From Beta vulgaris subsp. vulgaris (lineage: Eukaryota > Streptophyta > Magnoliopsida > Caryophyllales > Amaranthaceae), in contig NC_079206.1 of the NCBI RefSeq assembly GCF_026745355.1, positions 16,879,082 to 16,943,081 of the forward strand: a stretch of 64,000 nucleotides of DNA. Direction: 5' to 3'. A program made the position numbers and the translations under genes. The stretch's first letter is position 1, and the number at the start of each line of letters is the position of its first letter. Positions 36,283 to 46,914 of the stretch are shown here, piece by piece. The notes below the pieces were generated by a model that ran no database searches, was not told the DNA's origin, and saw only the letters and a list, made by a program, of their open reading frames with translations.

Positions 36283-37819
36283 AGAAAATCTCTTCTTAAA
36301 TAACTGTTAGTTGGTTAATAAGACGGAAGAAAGTAGTGAGCTCAACAATAAAATTACTTGTTTTTTTTTTTCAAATAAAATTACTTGTTAATTGTCTTTA
36401 TTTGTAGACTCGTTAGCTAACTAGCTAGTGAGTTAGCTAGTCTTACAAACTTTTCAGTTTTTCCCTACCCACGAGTTTTTCACTTCAACGAAATCGGACG
36501 ATTTTTTCACTACAAATTTTCAGAAATTTACTCAAAATCAATCAAAATTATCACAAACACCGGCAACACACGAGTTTTTCCCCAAATTTTAGAATTTTGA
36601 ATGATAATTTTTTATCTCTGAAAAATGTAAAACGGGTAATTAAAAAGCTAATTTTAGTAATATGAAGAATACGGAAAACATTAATAAAAGTAGACTGAAT
36701 GATAATTCATACCATTAAACAATATATAGAGGCTAAAATAATTAAACGAAAAAAGTTGATTGTGGTCTATAAACCATGTTTAAAAATGGGAAATATGCAT
36801 TTGCATAATCAACCAATCTCTATTATATAAGGGAAGGGGGAGCAATGGTGTCCTCTTTTGAAATGCCTATTTTGCCCCTCTTCCCATTCTAAATTACAAA
36901 TTGACTTACAAATCAAAAGGGGCTTTAAACAAAAATACCAAAAATATAATTATAATAATCACTCACAAGTCACAAGTCACAAGTCAACTAAAATCATAAA
37001 ATTGCATAATTTACGTTATGCAAATCACTAAAATGAGGAAACTTTATAAAAACTTAAAAATTCACTTACAAACTACAACCTATATGCAAATCACTAAAAT
37101 GAGAAAACTTTATAAAAACTTAAAAATTCACTTACAAACTACAACCTATGAAAAAATTGACTTGAAATCAAAGTGTCCACCCTCTTTACAATTTATGAAG
37201 TACTGTACTTAATTCAAAAATCAACTAAAAAATTATAATATTAGAAATCATAAATAAATTCAATAAAATTTCTATTTTGTTTATAGAATTTAACTTTGCA
37301 AAGTAAAAATAAAAAAACAAAAAGAATGGTGAGAGACTTAAGTGATAGAAACTAAACCAATCAAATTTTGCAACTAAAAACAATTATACTTTGTATGTCT
37401 AATGTTCAATTTTTGATTCTTATGCCGAAGAAAATCGAGTTTCTGTTTTGAAAAAAATTCAAACACGCATCACGTGCAAAAAATTCTAGTGATGTCAACA
37501 AATAAGGGAGGAGCTAGAGTTAAAATTGGATATTTTTGTTATTTTTCCAGCGCTTTAGAGGCATTAGTTTCCAACTCTTACATAATCTAAATCATTTCTT
37601 TTTTCTTAAACATATGGTTCAAGGTGAATATTAAATTTCAATTTTGTTCTTTAGATCAGTACTATATTGATAGACCATATATAGTTCTTGATTTTAGCCA
37701 AGCAAGCTAGTGGTATCCTGAATCTTATTGGATCAAGTGATTATTGTAGCATCTTTTTAAGTGTTGCAAAATAATAAGAACATAGAATCCCCTAAAAAAA
37801 AAATAGCAAAAGGGATTAA
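36283..37819. other. AT-rich duplicated intergenic sequence, no gene seen
   Basis: Matches unit B 58070-59916, except that unit B has an extra 312-base insertion at the position equivalent to 36637. It contains the 66-bp tandem repeat at 37018-37149. No domain is recognised. Confidence 0.6.
37018..37149. repeat. 66-bp tandem duplication
   Basis: Two units beginning ATGCAAATCACTAAAATGAG lie head to tail (37018-37083 and 37084-37149). Both are present in unit B at 59125-59256, so the duplication predates the segmental copy. The open frame across it is a by-product. Confidence 0.9.
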
Positions 37820-38194
37820 GGCTATGTTTAGTTCACCTGAAATTTTCTGATCTGAACTTATCTGATCTGAACTTATTTTTTCTGATCTGATATGATCTGA
37901 TCTGAACTGATCTGATCTGATTACAAGAGCTTATCTTTTAGATTTTTCTCAATATAAGAAAAAATCTAGTCATTTGGGGTCTTGTTTGATTCGTCTCAAT
38001 GAGTACTTTATTAATATCCATTTATTATAATTTTTACTAATATGTAATGAAAGTTATTTAATAATAAAATGATTTTAAAATATAAGCATGATCTGATCTG
38101 ATCTGATCTGATATGAACTTATTTTTTTTGATCTGATCTGATCTGATCTTATTAGATCTGAAATAAGCAAAAATAAGGTGAAGTGAACATAGCC
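37820..38194. mobile_element. Tourist-like MITE (PIF/Harbinger type)
   Basis: The left end GGCTATGTTTAGTTCACCT and the right end, read in reverse GGCTATGTTCACTTCACCT, are terminal inverted repeats. TAA duplications flank it (37817-37819 and 38195-38197). The interior is dominated by TCTGATCTGA words forming a foldback. The unit B copy is 59917-60301. Confidence 0.9.
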
Positions 38195-38341
38195 TAAGTA
38201 TAACAGTATAATCGAGTGTCAGAGAACTGACCTCGATATTGATGTCTGGGTACTTGATTTATTGCGCAATCCTGCCGAGTATATACTTGATGGAATTTAA
38301 TGTCCTAGTAACGATGAGCCTTTAATTATTCAGTCCGTTTT

Positions 38342-38834
38342 TTGTACAACACGCCACACGGAACCCAAATTGTGCGGCCACATTATTGTAGCTCTTCCTC
38401 CTTCCCCGCCCCATTTCCTCTTCTCCTCCCGCCCCAATTCCTCTTCGCGAAAACACCAACGGCAACCACCACCACTACCAAAACCAGCGATCTCCTTGAG
38501 TCCTTCCTCAATTCTCTATCCTACTCCCGCTGTCGCAATCAACGAAATCTTGGCGTCTTATCCGGGTTCCGGCTACGAGATTTCCATCCGAAATCGTTTA
38601 GTTAAACAAGCTGCTTGGGCTTGCCTTCAACCAACTGTTTCTTCTTCTCCTTCTTCTCTTTTACCGGATTTTGCTTTTCCTGCGATTTTTTCCGGCCAAT
38701 TATCGCTGGTTTCCGACGCCTTATGTCGGAAACAGCTATACGTGTTTATGACAAGTTGGTCGACGCTTTGTGGCTCATCCTCTGCAGATAACAATGGTTT
38801 TTATTATGTTCTTTCTTTATTTGAATGGGTTTAA
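38342..38834 (+). pseudogene. Gene fragment with NEILASYPGSGYEISIRNRL segment (unit A)
   Basis: An open frame (38370-38834) has no ATG at its start and encodes a Pro/Ser-rich N-terminal part. The well-structured segment AINEILASYPGSGYEISIRN, then RLVKQAAWACLQP, follows. A second segment (RRLMSETAIRVYDKLVDALW) is encoded in another frame downstream and is conserved with unit B. The ancestral protein therefore probably continued through both, with a frameshift between. GC content is higher than the surroundings. The pattern looks like a small plant protein, but I cannot name the family. Probably a 5'-truncated, frame-broken gene copy. Confidence 0.45.
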
Positions 38835-39062
38835 TTTGTAGCAATTTGATGGAGTTAAGAAGAATGATGGTGGTTGGTTATTTGAGTTGGTGGTTGTGGT
38901 GGTGGTGTGGTGGTTATGGGGAGGAGGGGGACGTGGTGGTTCCATGGTTTGGTCAAAGAGAGGGAAGGGAGATTGAGAAAGGGTTTGGTGTTTGTATAAA
39001 GTAACTCTTATAATACAAAAAGTAAACCATACTTTCACTAAAAAGTAACCCTTCAACATTAT

Positions 39063-40250
39063 TGTAATAGCCCGATTCCCGAGCTGCTAGCTAAACACTT
39101 AAGATTCACTAATCACAATCAACACTTAATAAACCTCGAATTAAATATTTACTCGCAGCGGAAACATAACCTATTAAACGATCTTGAACCTGTGGGTTAT
39201 TGGGCCCACAAAACAAAATCCTTTATATAAGACTTCAATCATATAGTCATTCAATCTCAAATTCTATGGCAAAAGAATAATCTATATTGTAAGTAATTCT
39301 AAATAGTAAACTCTTCTATATACAAACTTAAATCTCAGACTTTATCCCATAATACACAATTCGAATCATTACTTTGCTCTCAACTCGATTCTGGCTCCCA
39401 ACACAATCCTGCAACAAAGTTTGAATCTGCCACCCACCAAGTGACAGGCCACAGAGAAACTACAACACTATCAGCAAAGCTGAGTACACACTGTGTAATA
39501 GAAAATACAAGTTTAGGTGCATGTTAAAAACTAGCACATAGTTATAATAACAAATAGTCACATTCAACTCAGTTACTATAGTTTCACAAAATCATATCAT
39601 TTGGCATGAACGCGAATGGAGAGGGGTACCACGCAGTACCAGCTGTCTCCAAACTATTGAGGGTCGTCACGCCAACTTTTATTGTTCTGCTTGCAAGACT
39701 TAACCAGACATGTCCTATAACGCCAGAAATTCGCCCTTCCTGGAAGGCAACAGTTAGGGACTCTACCCGCCCTAACTCAGGTGCATGTTCACGCCTCACT
39801 TTCATATTTATAATTTAAGATATTTAATGATTCATACTTTAATCCTCAATACTCAAATTTCTTATCAACTCATCCTTAATACTCAGAACTCTTATCAACT
39901 CCTTTCAATTCCCCTTACTTTGATAGTTGAGAAGGTTTAGGGTTTTCATTTGAAACTAGTTTTTCACGTAATAACTTTAATTGAACTTAACCAATTAAGA
40001 ATGATAGTGCTTATCCACAAGCTTTCTTAATCGCTAAGAATGATGGTCCTTATCCACTTATTTTCTTAACCACTAAGAATGATGGTTCTTATCCACTTAC
40101 TTTCTTAACAACTAAGAATGATGCTTCTTATCCACTTTTGTCCTAGTATGATGTTGGAGAGAATTCTAACTACTTAAAGGACCAAAGCCTGATGAAGACT
40201 TAATATAACTAAAAAATATTTGAACCTGCTTAAAAATTCAGGCTATTACA
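39063..40250. mobile_element. Solo LTR, TGTAATAGCCC family (unit A)
   Basis: Begins TGTAATAGCCC and ends GGCTATTACA. It is flanked by the 5-bp duplication ATTAT (39058-39062 and 40251-40255). There is no internal domain, so it is a solo LTR of about 1.19 kb. Landmarks are a GCAGCGGAAAC block, GGTTATTGGGCCCACAA and a 39-bp minisatellite near its end. It is present at the same target in unit B, so it inserted before the segmental duplication. Confidence 0.85.
39997..40152. repeat. 39-bp minisatellite, four units (unit A)
   Basis: Units starting AAGAATGAT at 39997, 40036, 40075 and 40114 are spaced exactly 39 bases apart. The allele at the same place in unit B has six units. Confidence 0.9.
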
Positions 40251-40361
40251 ATTATAAAAAAGTAATCCTTAGCATTTGAAAAAGTAACCCATAGTTTTCA
40301 ATAAAAGTAACCCCTATTTACCTTAGAAGTAACCCCTTATAATTACAAACGTAACCCATAT

Positions 40362-42261
40362 CACAACAAGAATCTGCTATTTTACCGTCCGCATTTACCG
40401 CCCGTCTAAATTTGTAGACAGTATAGTTAAAATTACCGTCCGAATTAAACCAGACGCTAAATACCGTCTGATTTCCAAAATTTACCGTCCGTTATGCTGC
40501 CCGACACTATTTACCGTCCGTTTTTACGTCCGCTCAAATATAAGAAAATAAAATAAAACAATTTACCGTCCGCCTAGGACCATTTACGTCCATAAGACGG
40601 GCGCTAATTTTGCGGGTGATGAATAAGGACGCGACGACCCTACTTTTGTTTCATCCACACAATAACAAAAGCATTCTCTCTCTCTCATCTCCCAATTCTC
40701 TCACTCTCTCTCAGTCTCGCTCACTCATCTCCCAATTCTCTCACCCTCTCTCATCCCAATTCTCTCACCCTCTCTCATCCCAAAACTCTCTATCTCTCTC
40801 CTTATGTTTCTCTCACTCTCTCTCATCGTCTTTTTGTCGTCACCATCCATCCCCAACGTCATAGGCTCCACGAAAACAGTTGAAATAACGCCTTCGCCAT
40901 ATTTTAAGGTTAGCTCTAGTATTTTTTTTCATAAATTTCTATTTTTTTGGGTAGTTTTCCGTTTCGATGGTTGATTTCCTTTCAAATTCGTTTTTTTAAA
41001 TTGGTTTTCTTCAAACTTTTTAAAATTCGTTTTTTTAAAATTTGATTTCTTAAAATTGGGTTTTTTAGTTGGATTTCCGCTGTTTTTAGGGTTTTTGTGT
41101 CGGCGGCGGTTAGGGTTAGGGTTTATTGGTCGGCGGTGGTGAGGGTTTCTGGGTGGCGGCGGTTAGGATTTTCACAAGGATTGTTATGGGCTGGGGTTTT
41201 TATTTCAAATGTTTTTTTTTATATTTTTCGATATTTTTTTTTTTTTTATGGGGTTAGTATTGTGGTAGATATGAGTTTTTTTTTTCAGAACATCTTTGTC
41301 CTTTTTTTTAAAAAAAAAATCTGCATAGATTTCAGTTTGATTTTTCAATTTGTTTTTTCTGGTTTTGTGGTTTTTGAATTTCGTTTTTTTATTTGGATTT
41401 CGTTTTCTGGTTTTTTTATTTTTTTTTCTATTTTGATTTTTCTTACTTATTTTTTGTCATTCTGATTTTTGATTATGAGTTTCGGGTTTGTGGGTTATGG
41501 GGTTCGAATTTGATTAATTTTTTGGTTAATCTCATTTAATTATGCTTGGGTTAAATTTTGGTACTACTTGCTTTGTGGTTTTAATTATATGGTTAAATGT
41601 TTATTTTAATGTTGGGGTTATATTAATTTTTGTTCAATCTTTGTGGTTGCAGATCAGATGTGTTCAAGGATTATTTGAAGAGATTGATTCCAGATATTAG
41701 TTGAATAGATGTATTTTTTTATTTAACATTTTAGTTCAGGTAATTTTGTTTTAGATATTACTGGGATTTCAATTGGGATGTAAAATATGTTGTATTTACC
41801 ATTATAATTTATATGAAGTACTTCTATAAAGATTCATTTTTATGTTTCAATTTCAATGTGTCCTTTCATTTTTGTGTTCACTAAAATATTTACCAAAACC
41901 TTATAGCATTAAGAGAGAAAAAAAATAATAAAGTAATATTTGAATTTTTATTTTATTATGCTATGCAATTTCCGTCTGATTTTTTGATTTAGCGTCCGAA
42001 AATTCAGACGGTAATTAGCGTCTGAAATTTCAGACGCTAATTACCGTCCGAATTCTCGGACGCTAATTACTGTCTGAAATTTCAGACGCTAAGTCAAAAA
42101 GTCGGACGCTAAATATTTACCGTCCGCCAAACGGACGCTAAATGGAGAATTATCGACCAGGGGTTTTGCATCAGCCTTTTAGCGTCCGTTGACGGACGCT
42201 AACCTCTTTACCGTCCGATCCCAAATTTTTAGCGTCCGATTTTGGTAGACGGAAAAGAGTG
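40362..42261. mobile_element. Non-autonomous CACTA-type element, CCGTCCG family
   Basis: It starts CACAACAAG and ends AAGAGTG. ATAT lies on both sides (40358-40361 and 42262-42265), giving a 3-4 bp target duplication. Subterminal zones (40385-40610 and 41965-42250) are packed with TTACCGTCCG, AGCGTCCG and GGACGCTAA words in both orientations. The interior holds a CT-rich leader-like tract (40674-40830), a donor-like AAG/GTTAGC at 40909 and an acceptor TTGTGGTTGCAG ending at 41652. No transposase is seen. Unit B has the uninterrupted site around 62521-62525. Confidence 0.8.
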
Positions 42262-42490
42262 ATATTCAGTAAAAGTAACCCCTTATCATGACAAAAAGTA
42301 ATCCCTAGTTACAGTAAAGTAACCGCTTAGCATTCGAAAAAGTAACCCTTAGTTTCACTAAAAGTAACACCTAATAATTAGAAGAAAAAAAACCTAGATT
42401 CAACAAAAGTAACCCCTATTATGAAAAGTAACCTCTCTGAAAACGGATTCAAAAGTAATTCTTGTTACGAAAAGTAACCCTGCTGAAAAC
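42262..42490. repeat. Degenerate AAAAGTAACCCCT repeat
   Basis: The word AAAAGTAACCCCTTA recurs roughly every 25-40 bases. Parts of the same array lie at 38995-39057 and 40251-40361. In the ancestral state the array was continuous before the solo LTR and CACTA insertions. In unit B it occupies 61085-61145 and 62415-62750. Confidence 0.7.
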
Positions 42491-42618
42491 AAATTCATGC
42501 TTGGGCTGTTTTTTATGGGACGCGGGCTTCAATATAAAGTACTCTAGCTTGGGCCTTTTATTAGCTGGTCACACCATTTGTTCAAGGTGTGGCCTGCCTT
42601 ATACAAAAGTTAATTATA

Positions 42619-42903
42619 CTCCCTTCGTCCCAAATGTATTTGCTACATTTTGCCATTTAGGGGTGTCTCAATTTATTTGCTACATTTGCAAATATTTCCA
42701 TATATAGTACATAGGTCCCACACTTTATTTACAAATTTGCCATCACTCCCTCCTTGGTTTTGTAAATGTTTCCATATATAATACATATGTCCCACAATTT
42801 ACCTATTTGCTTTTTTTTTAATTCCATTTCTGTCAATGGTCCCCACTCCCTCCTTGGTCTTTGTGAAAAAGTGCTTGTAGCAAATAAATTGGGACGGAGG
42901 GAG
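42619..42903. mobile_element. Stowaway MITE near the glycine-rich gene
   Basis: Ends CTCCCTTCGTCCCAAATGTA and, in reverse, CTCCCTCCGTCCCAATTTAT. TA flanks it on both sides (42617-42618 and 42904-42905). Unit B has an exact empty site, TTAATTATAATTATTTG, around 62870-62886. Confidence 0.95.
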
Positions 42904-44118
42904 TAATTATTTGTTACTTAGTTAAAATCTTACGTACAGTCTGCTCCATGATTCAAGCTGATACAATAATCAAATATATAAATGGGTTATTATTCTTGAG
43001 TTAGTTTTGCATGGACATGATCCACACTAATATTATTCTGGACCAAAACCGTTCTCCTTTAACATATTGATCGTCTTTTTTCTTCATATAGTAATTTTTT
43101 TAAAAATCTTATGTTACACCATACAGTCACTATCTACCATATTGATTTTTTTTTAATATACTCACTCTTTTTTATGTTAGTTTACTGTAACGAAATGTTC
43201 ACTTCGTGAAATAATAACCTTTTTTTCACATAGTCAAGCATTACAATCTATATCTATTCATCTTTAAAATATTTTTTTTTCAATATACAGACCTTTTTTT
43301 AATAAATCACGTGAATTAGCATTAAATTCATGCTAATTTAGTGTGGACCAAATCCCTATAACTTACTTTTACTAAATCTAATAAGACAAAGCGATACTTT
43401 TGTAATTTTGAATATGGAGTGAGGCCCACCACTTTCCTTCTTTTGTTCAATGGAGAACATGTTTTTTAAATAAATACAAAGGAAAGCTTCTCGTGCATGG
43501 TAATTGGTAAGATTTAATTGTATTTCACAATTTTGTTGTAAAATATATCAAACCTAGCACTACACAAAAGGCACCTTGAGGTTGGATATTTTCCTTACCA
43601 TTTTTCTACTCATAAAGGGATCTTATTTATTATATTATGTAAAGTTACATATAAGAAATTCAAATAAAATAAGACACTTATTAAATTATGTACAATTTAG
43701 AAAGTGTTTAACTAATTAGGTATCTATTTTTCGTAAATTATCAGACAAGCGATTATTTTATTGTTGAATGGACTTATATAAGACATCTTAGTGGTGGCTG
43801 GCTTGTTTGATCATCCATTCAAAATATCTTACGTACAACGTCGCACTTTTAGATCATGAGAGGTTAATAAACAGATTGAAGATCATTTCAATTGTAGAAG
43901 TACAATCTATATCACAATTTGATGCAACATTCCACAAACACCATTACATAAATCACAACCATACAGTATATGTGATAAATAAATATATATAGTTCTTGCG
44001 AACTTTACTGCTGTGGAGTCGATGACTAACCTTATTATAAATAACTAATGAGAAAAATAGTAGAATAAGAAGCTAGTCATAGATTTTCAGCAAAGTTCAT
44101 TGAGATGGACATAAAATA
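42904..44118. other. 3' flank of the glycine-rich gene, no other gene seen
   Basis: AT-rich, conserved with unit B 62879-64000. A short open frame at 43807-43992 is kept in unit B (63787-63972) with substitutions, but it shows no domain. On the gene strand AATAAG at 44029-44034 could serve as a weak polyadenylation signal. Confidence 0.5.
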
Positions 44119-45120
44119 CTATTCAAGGCATGTATCCTCCATGACCACCCCCTTCTCCCCCACCAGCACCATAGCCACCAGAATGGGCGCCACCAGCGGC
44201 AGAGCCACCTCCGCCACCAGATCCACCACCGCCACCACCAACATAGCCTCCTTCACTAGCACCTCCTCCGTGTCCACCACCTCTCCACCACCACTACCGT
44301 ACCCACCTCCTGCTTCGCTACCTCCATATGCTGCACCACCACCACCACCACTTCCGCCTCCACCACCTCCAACGTGTCCGCCGGCCCCACCAGCATAGCC
44401 ACCTCCATGGCCCCCACCTTCGCCACCTCCATAACCTCCGCCGTGTTGTCCTCCAGCCCCATAAGCGCCACCACCTCCACTACCACCTCCGCCACCACCG
44501 CCATAAGCAGCTCCACCGCCAGCTGCCCCACCTCCATGGCCTCCACCTTCACCACCGCCATAACCACCTGCATGGCCACCTCCAGCCCCAGATGCTCCAC
44601 TAGCTCCACTTCCACCACCACCGCCTCCACCAAATGCTGCTCCACCACCAGCGGCACCGCTTCCTTCACCACTTCCGCTATCGTATCCACCGGCATGTCC
44701 ACTGCCTCCATCATGAGCTACCCCGCCGTAAGTTGCCCCACCACCAGCAACTCCACCTCCTTCACCACTTCCACTACCATATCCACCGGCATGCTCACCA
44801 CCTCCACCATGAACTGCCCCACCACTTCCTCCACTTCCACTACCACCACCACCAGCATAGGCAGATTCGCCACTAGCTGCACCTCCTCCACCGCTACCAT
44901 ATCCACCAGCATGCTCTCCTCCTCCTCCATGAACTGCCCCACCGCCTTCACCACTTCCACCACCTCTGCCACCGGCATACCCACCTACACCTACACCAAC
45001 ATCAACACCAACACTCGCATGTCCTCCAAGTTCATACGTGAGGAGGGCCCTGGTGGCAGTGCATATGCCTATGCCTAACACTAAGAAAAAAACAACACAA
45101 GAGATTTTATGGTATGCCAT
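44119..45120 (-). CDS. Secreted glycine-rich protein, cell-wall type, with a C-terminal frameshift
   Basis: Predicted product 333 residues. Residues 1 to about 22 (MAYHKISCVVFFLVLGIGIC...) form a signal peptide, with likely cleavage before TRALLTYE, so the protein is secreted. From about residue 30 it is Gly-rich with Ala, Ser, Tyr and His, in modules such as GGGGEHAGGYGSGSGEGG. There is no RNA-binding or zinc domain and no Cys after the signal peptide. This fits class I glycine-rich structural proteins of the plant cell wall. At about 44280 the Gly pattern breaks into EVVDTEEVLV. Read one frame over, the repeats continue (GGGHGGGASEGG...HGGYMP) to a stop at 44123-44125. A single missing G in a G-run (GAGG versus GAGGG) explains this as a sequencing error or a real frameshift. 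Start: first Met, with a TATA box about 45 bases upstream. Neighbouring copies are predicted on both sides. Confidence 0.85.
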   Translation of the reverse strand: MAYHKISCVVFFLVLGIGICTATRALLTYELGGHASVGVDVGVGVGGYAGGRGGGSGEGGGAVHGGGGEHAGGYGSGGGGAASGESAYAGGGGSGSGGSGGAVHGGGGEHAGGYGSGSGEGGGVAGGGATYGGVAHDGGSGHAGGYDSGSGEGSGAAGGGAAFGGGGGGGSGASGASGAGGGHAGGYGGGEGGGHGGGAAGGGAAYGGGGGGGSGGGGAYGAGGQHGGGYGGGEGGGHGGGYAGGAGGHVGGGGGGSGGGGGAAYGGSEAGGGYGSGGGEVVDTEEVLVKEAMLVVAVVDLVAEVALPLVAPILVAMVLVGEKGVVMEDTCLE

Positions 45121-45495
45121 ATTGAGATTGTTTGTGATGGTTTACAGATGCTTAGAGAGAGGTTTTATAGGCATGGATTAACTGATTAAGATTAAAATTG
45201 AGCGTTACTCGCACTCAACATAACAAAAGTGAAGGATTACTCTATAGTTCCCACTATAAGGTCCTCTACTCATAGCAAAGCCGCAATTTTTCGAGTTGTA
45301 TAGTAGTATTATTCATATTACAGCAAATAGTGACGGTATTGTGCCACTCTGCTGTCTCCCACATTCAAATTTCAATGTATTTTTCATTCAGATAATTGCT
45401 TTATTTTCTTGCATTTAATCGTACAATTATATTAGTTCGTTCCACATCACTCCCCAATTTGGACAGAGATAATCCTGATTAGGTAACCTTATCTT
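45121..45495 (-). promoter_or_regulatory. Proximal promoter of the glycine-rich gene
   Basis: This stretch is the immediate 5' flank of the gene and the only part of the duplicated unit present once in the window. A good TATA box lies at 45162-45170. Initiation about 30 bases downstream of it would leave a leader of only about 15-20 bases. No specific regulatory element can be assigned with confidence. Confidence 0.5.
45162..45170 (-). promoter_or_regulatory. TATA box of the glycine-rich gene
   Basis: CTATAAAAC on the minus strand, about 42-50 bases upstream of the ATG. It matches the plant TATA consensus. Confidence 0.65.
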
Positions 45496-45857
45496 GTTCC
45501 TCGTTCCTTTTAGGTAAAGTGTTAATGCTCTTGAGTTTCATATTCACTCTCTTTGCTTATGCTATTATGCTAATACTATAACTTTATAAACCCCGTATTT
45601 TGACAGAGGCTATATGAGCAAGCATTAAAAAAAAAAAAAAAAAACTTATAGAGCATTAATCAAAAGTGATCTTCAAGCGTAGGTACATATTCGCCACTTT
45701 GATGTCACGTTAAACTTCTTGTTTGTTGACTTTATTACACTAATCCCGAGTTTTAGCAAGTATTTGAAAAATAGTCGATTTTATCGCAAATACATCGTAC
45801 TACATATTGTGGTATTCATTATTGATAACTGAGTGAAGATGTTAGACGTCATTATAA
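45496..45857. repeat. Distal 5' flank of the glycine-rich gene, start of unit B
   Basis: Matches 1-352, including the A-run. The copy has an extra GCTATTAT-type duplication near 45560. At 45851-45857 it passes directly into copia sequence that in unit A lies 20.5 kb away. Confidence 0.85.
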
Positions 45858-46353
45858 AGTCTTTACCCACAAAACACCATTTCTGGTTAATACAGGTTTA
45901 TCAGATTCAAAAGCTAACTTGATCCCAGCTTTGTTTAAAAGATAACCAGAAATGAGGTTAATGCGGATGTCAGTGATACGCAAAACATTTTGCAAACAAT
46001 GGTTTTTCCCAGAAGTTAATTGAAATTATTGTCAATAATAAGTTAACCTTTACCCCGTTCGCTAAAAATAAGTCATCTTTCTATTATTTCCTGAATAAGT
46101 CTACCTTTACTACTTATCAATTTAAAACAAGTTACATTACAAATAATTTGACTTTTTTCTTTCTTTTTAGTAATTTTTAATTTCCTTTTGTTTTCTCTCT
46201 CATTACTTTGAAGAGTTACACATATCATATTAAGCGGTTAAATAAGTTAATATGCAAGGACTTGTTTAAAACATATTAGTATTAAAGGTTGACTTATTCA
46301 AGGATAATTAAAAGGTTGACTTGTTTTTAGCGGATGGATTAAATATTAACTTA
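45858..46353 (-). pseudogene. Copia protease/gag-linker remnant (unit B), with CACTA empty site
   Basis: Copy of 20877-21377, without the CACTA element. Its minus-strand reading includes the NLISG..LNKAGIKLAFE-type segment. The intact target ACTTATCCTTGACAA at 46350-46364 shows the pre-insertion state of the unit A CACTA site. Everything of pol beyond this point (integrase, RT, RNase H) is absent from unit B. Confidence 0.75.
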
Positions 46354-46914
46354 TCCTTGACAATTTTTCCAAGTTTTTAGGAAAACAATTGGCTTGGAAA
46401 AGTTTAGGAATGTCCATACCCTCAGCCACAATATCAGCATATCAAGTCTCATACTCATGAACTTGATCTAAAACAGACACATCATTAGACATAGAAAACT
46501 TAAACCAACGACTACATTCATAATTCTTAGTTTCAAAATCATCAGTTTCATACTTAGTAATTAAAGCATTCCAAATATGCTTAGCTTTTTTTTTGGCTTA
46601 CTATAAATCATGTAAAGGGCAAAAGTCATACAATGCAGTAATATCCCACGACAAGTCTTATTGTCTTTCACAAAATCCCTAACAGAATTCTCAGGAACAA
46701 TATCAACAGACAAAAAATAATCAACCCCAATTTGACCCAAGAAAAATTCGATCTTATCATACCACATCATATAATTTTTTCGACAAAAAGGTTCTAACTT
46801 AGACATATCAGGGACAAAGGGATTGGTAATAGGGAGGGCATTCAGAATAGGCACATTATTATTAGGAACATCAACAACCATAGTTCCTAAACAAAGATAC
46901 AAACAAAAATTCAA
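46354..46914 (-). pseudogene. Copia gag fragment (unit B)
   Basis: Same gag as unit A at 23103-23666, starting MNFCLYLCLGTMVVDVPNNN and containing DMSKLEPFCRKNYMMW. The frame breaks at the poly(A) run near 46585. A unit-B-specific TGA at 46442-46444 replaces the Leu codon in the HEYETLYADI block. It is non-functional. Confidence 0.8.

Noticed and set aside
44105..45078. Plus-strand Thr/Ser/Pro- and His-rich open frames opposite the glycine-rich gene
   Set aside because: They are antisense shadows of GGN codons. The minus strand has a signal peptide, a TATA box and Gly modules; the plus frames have none of these.
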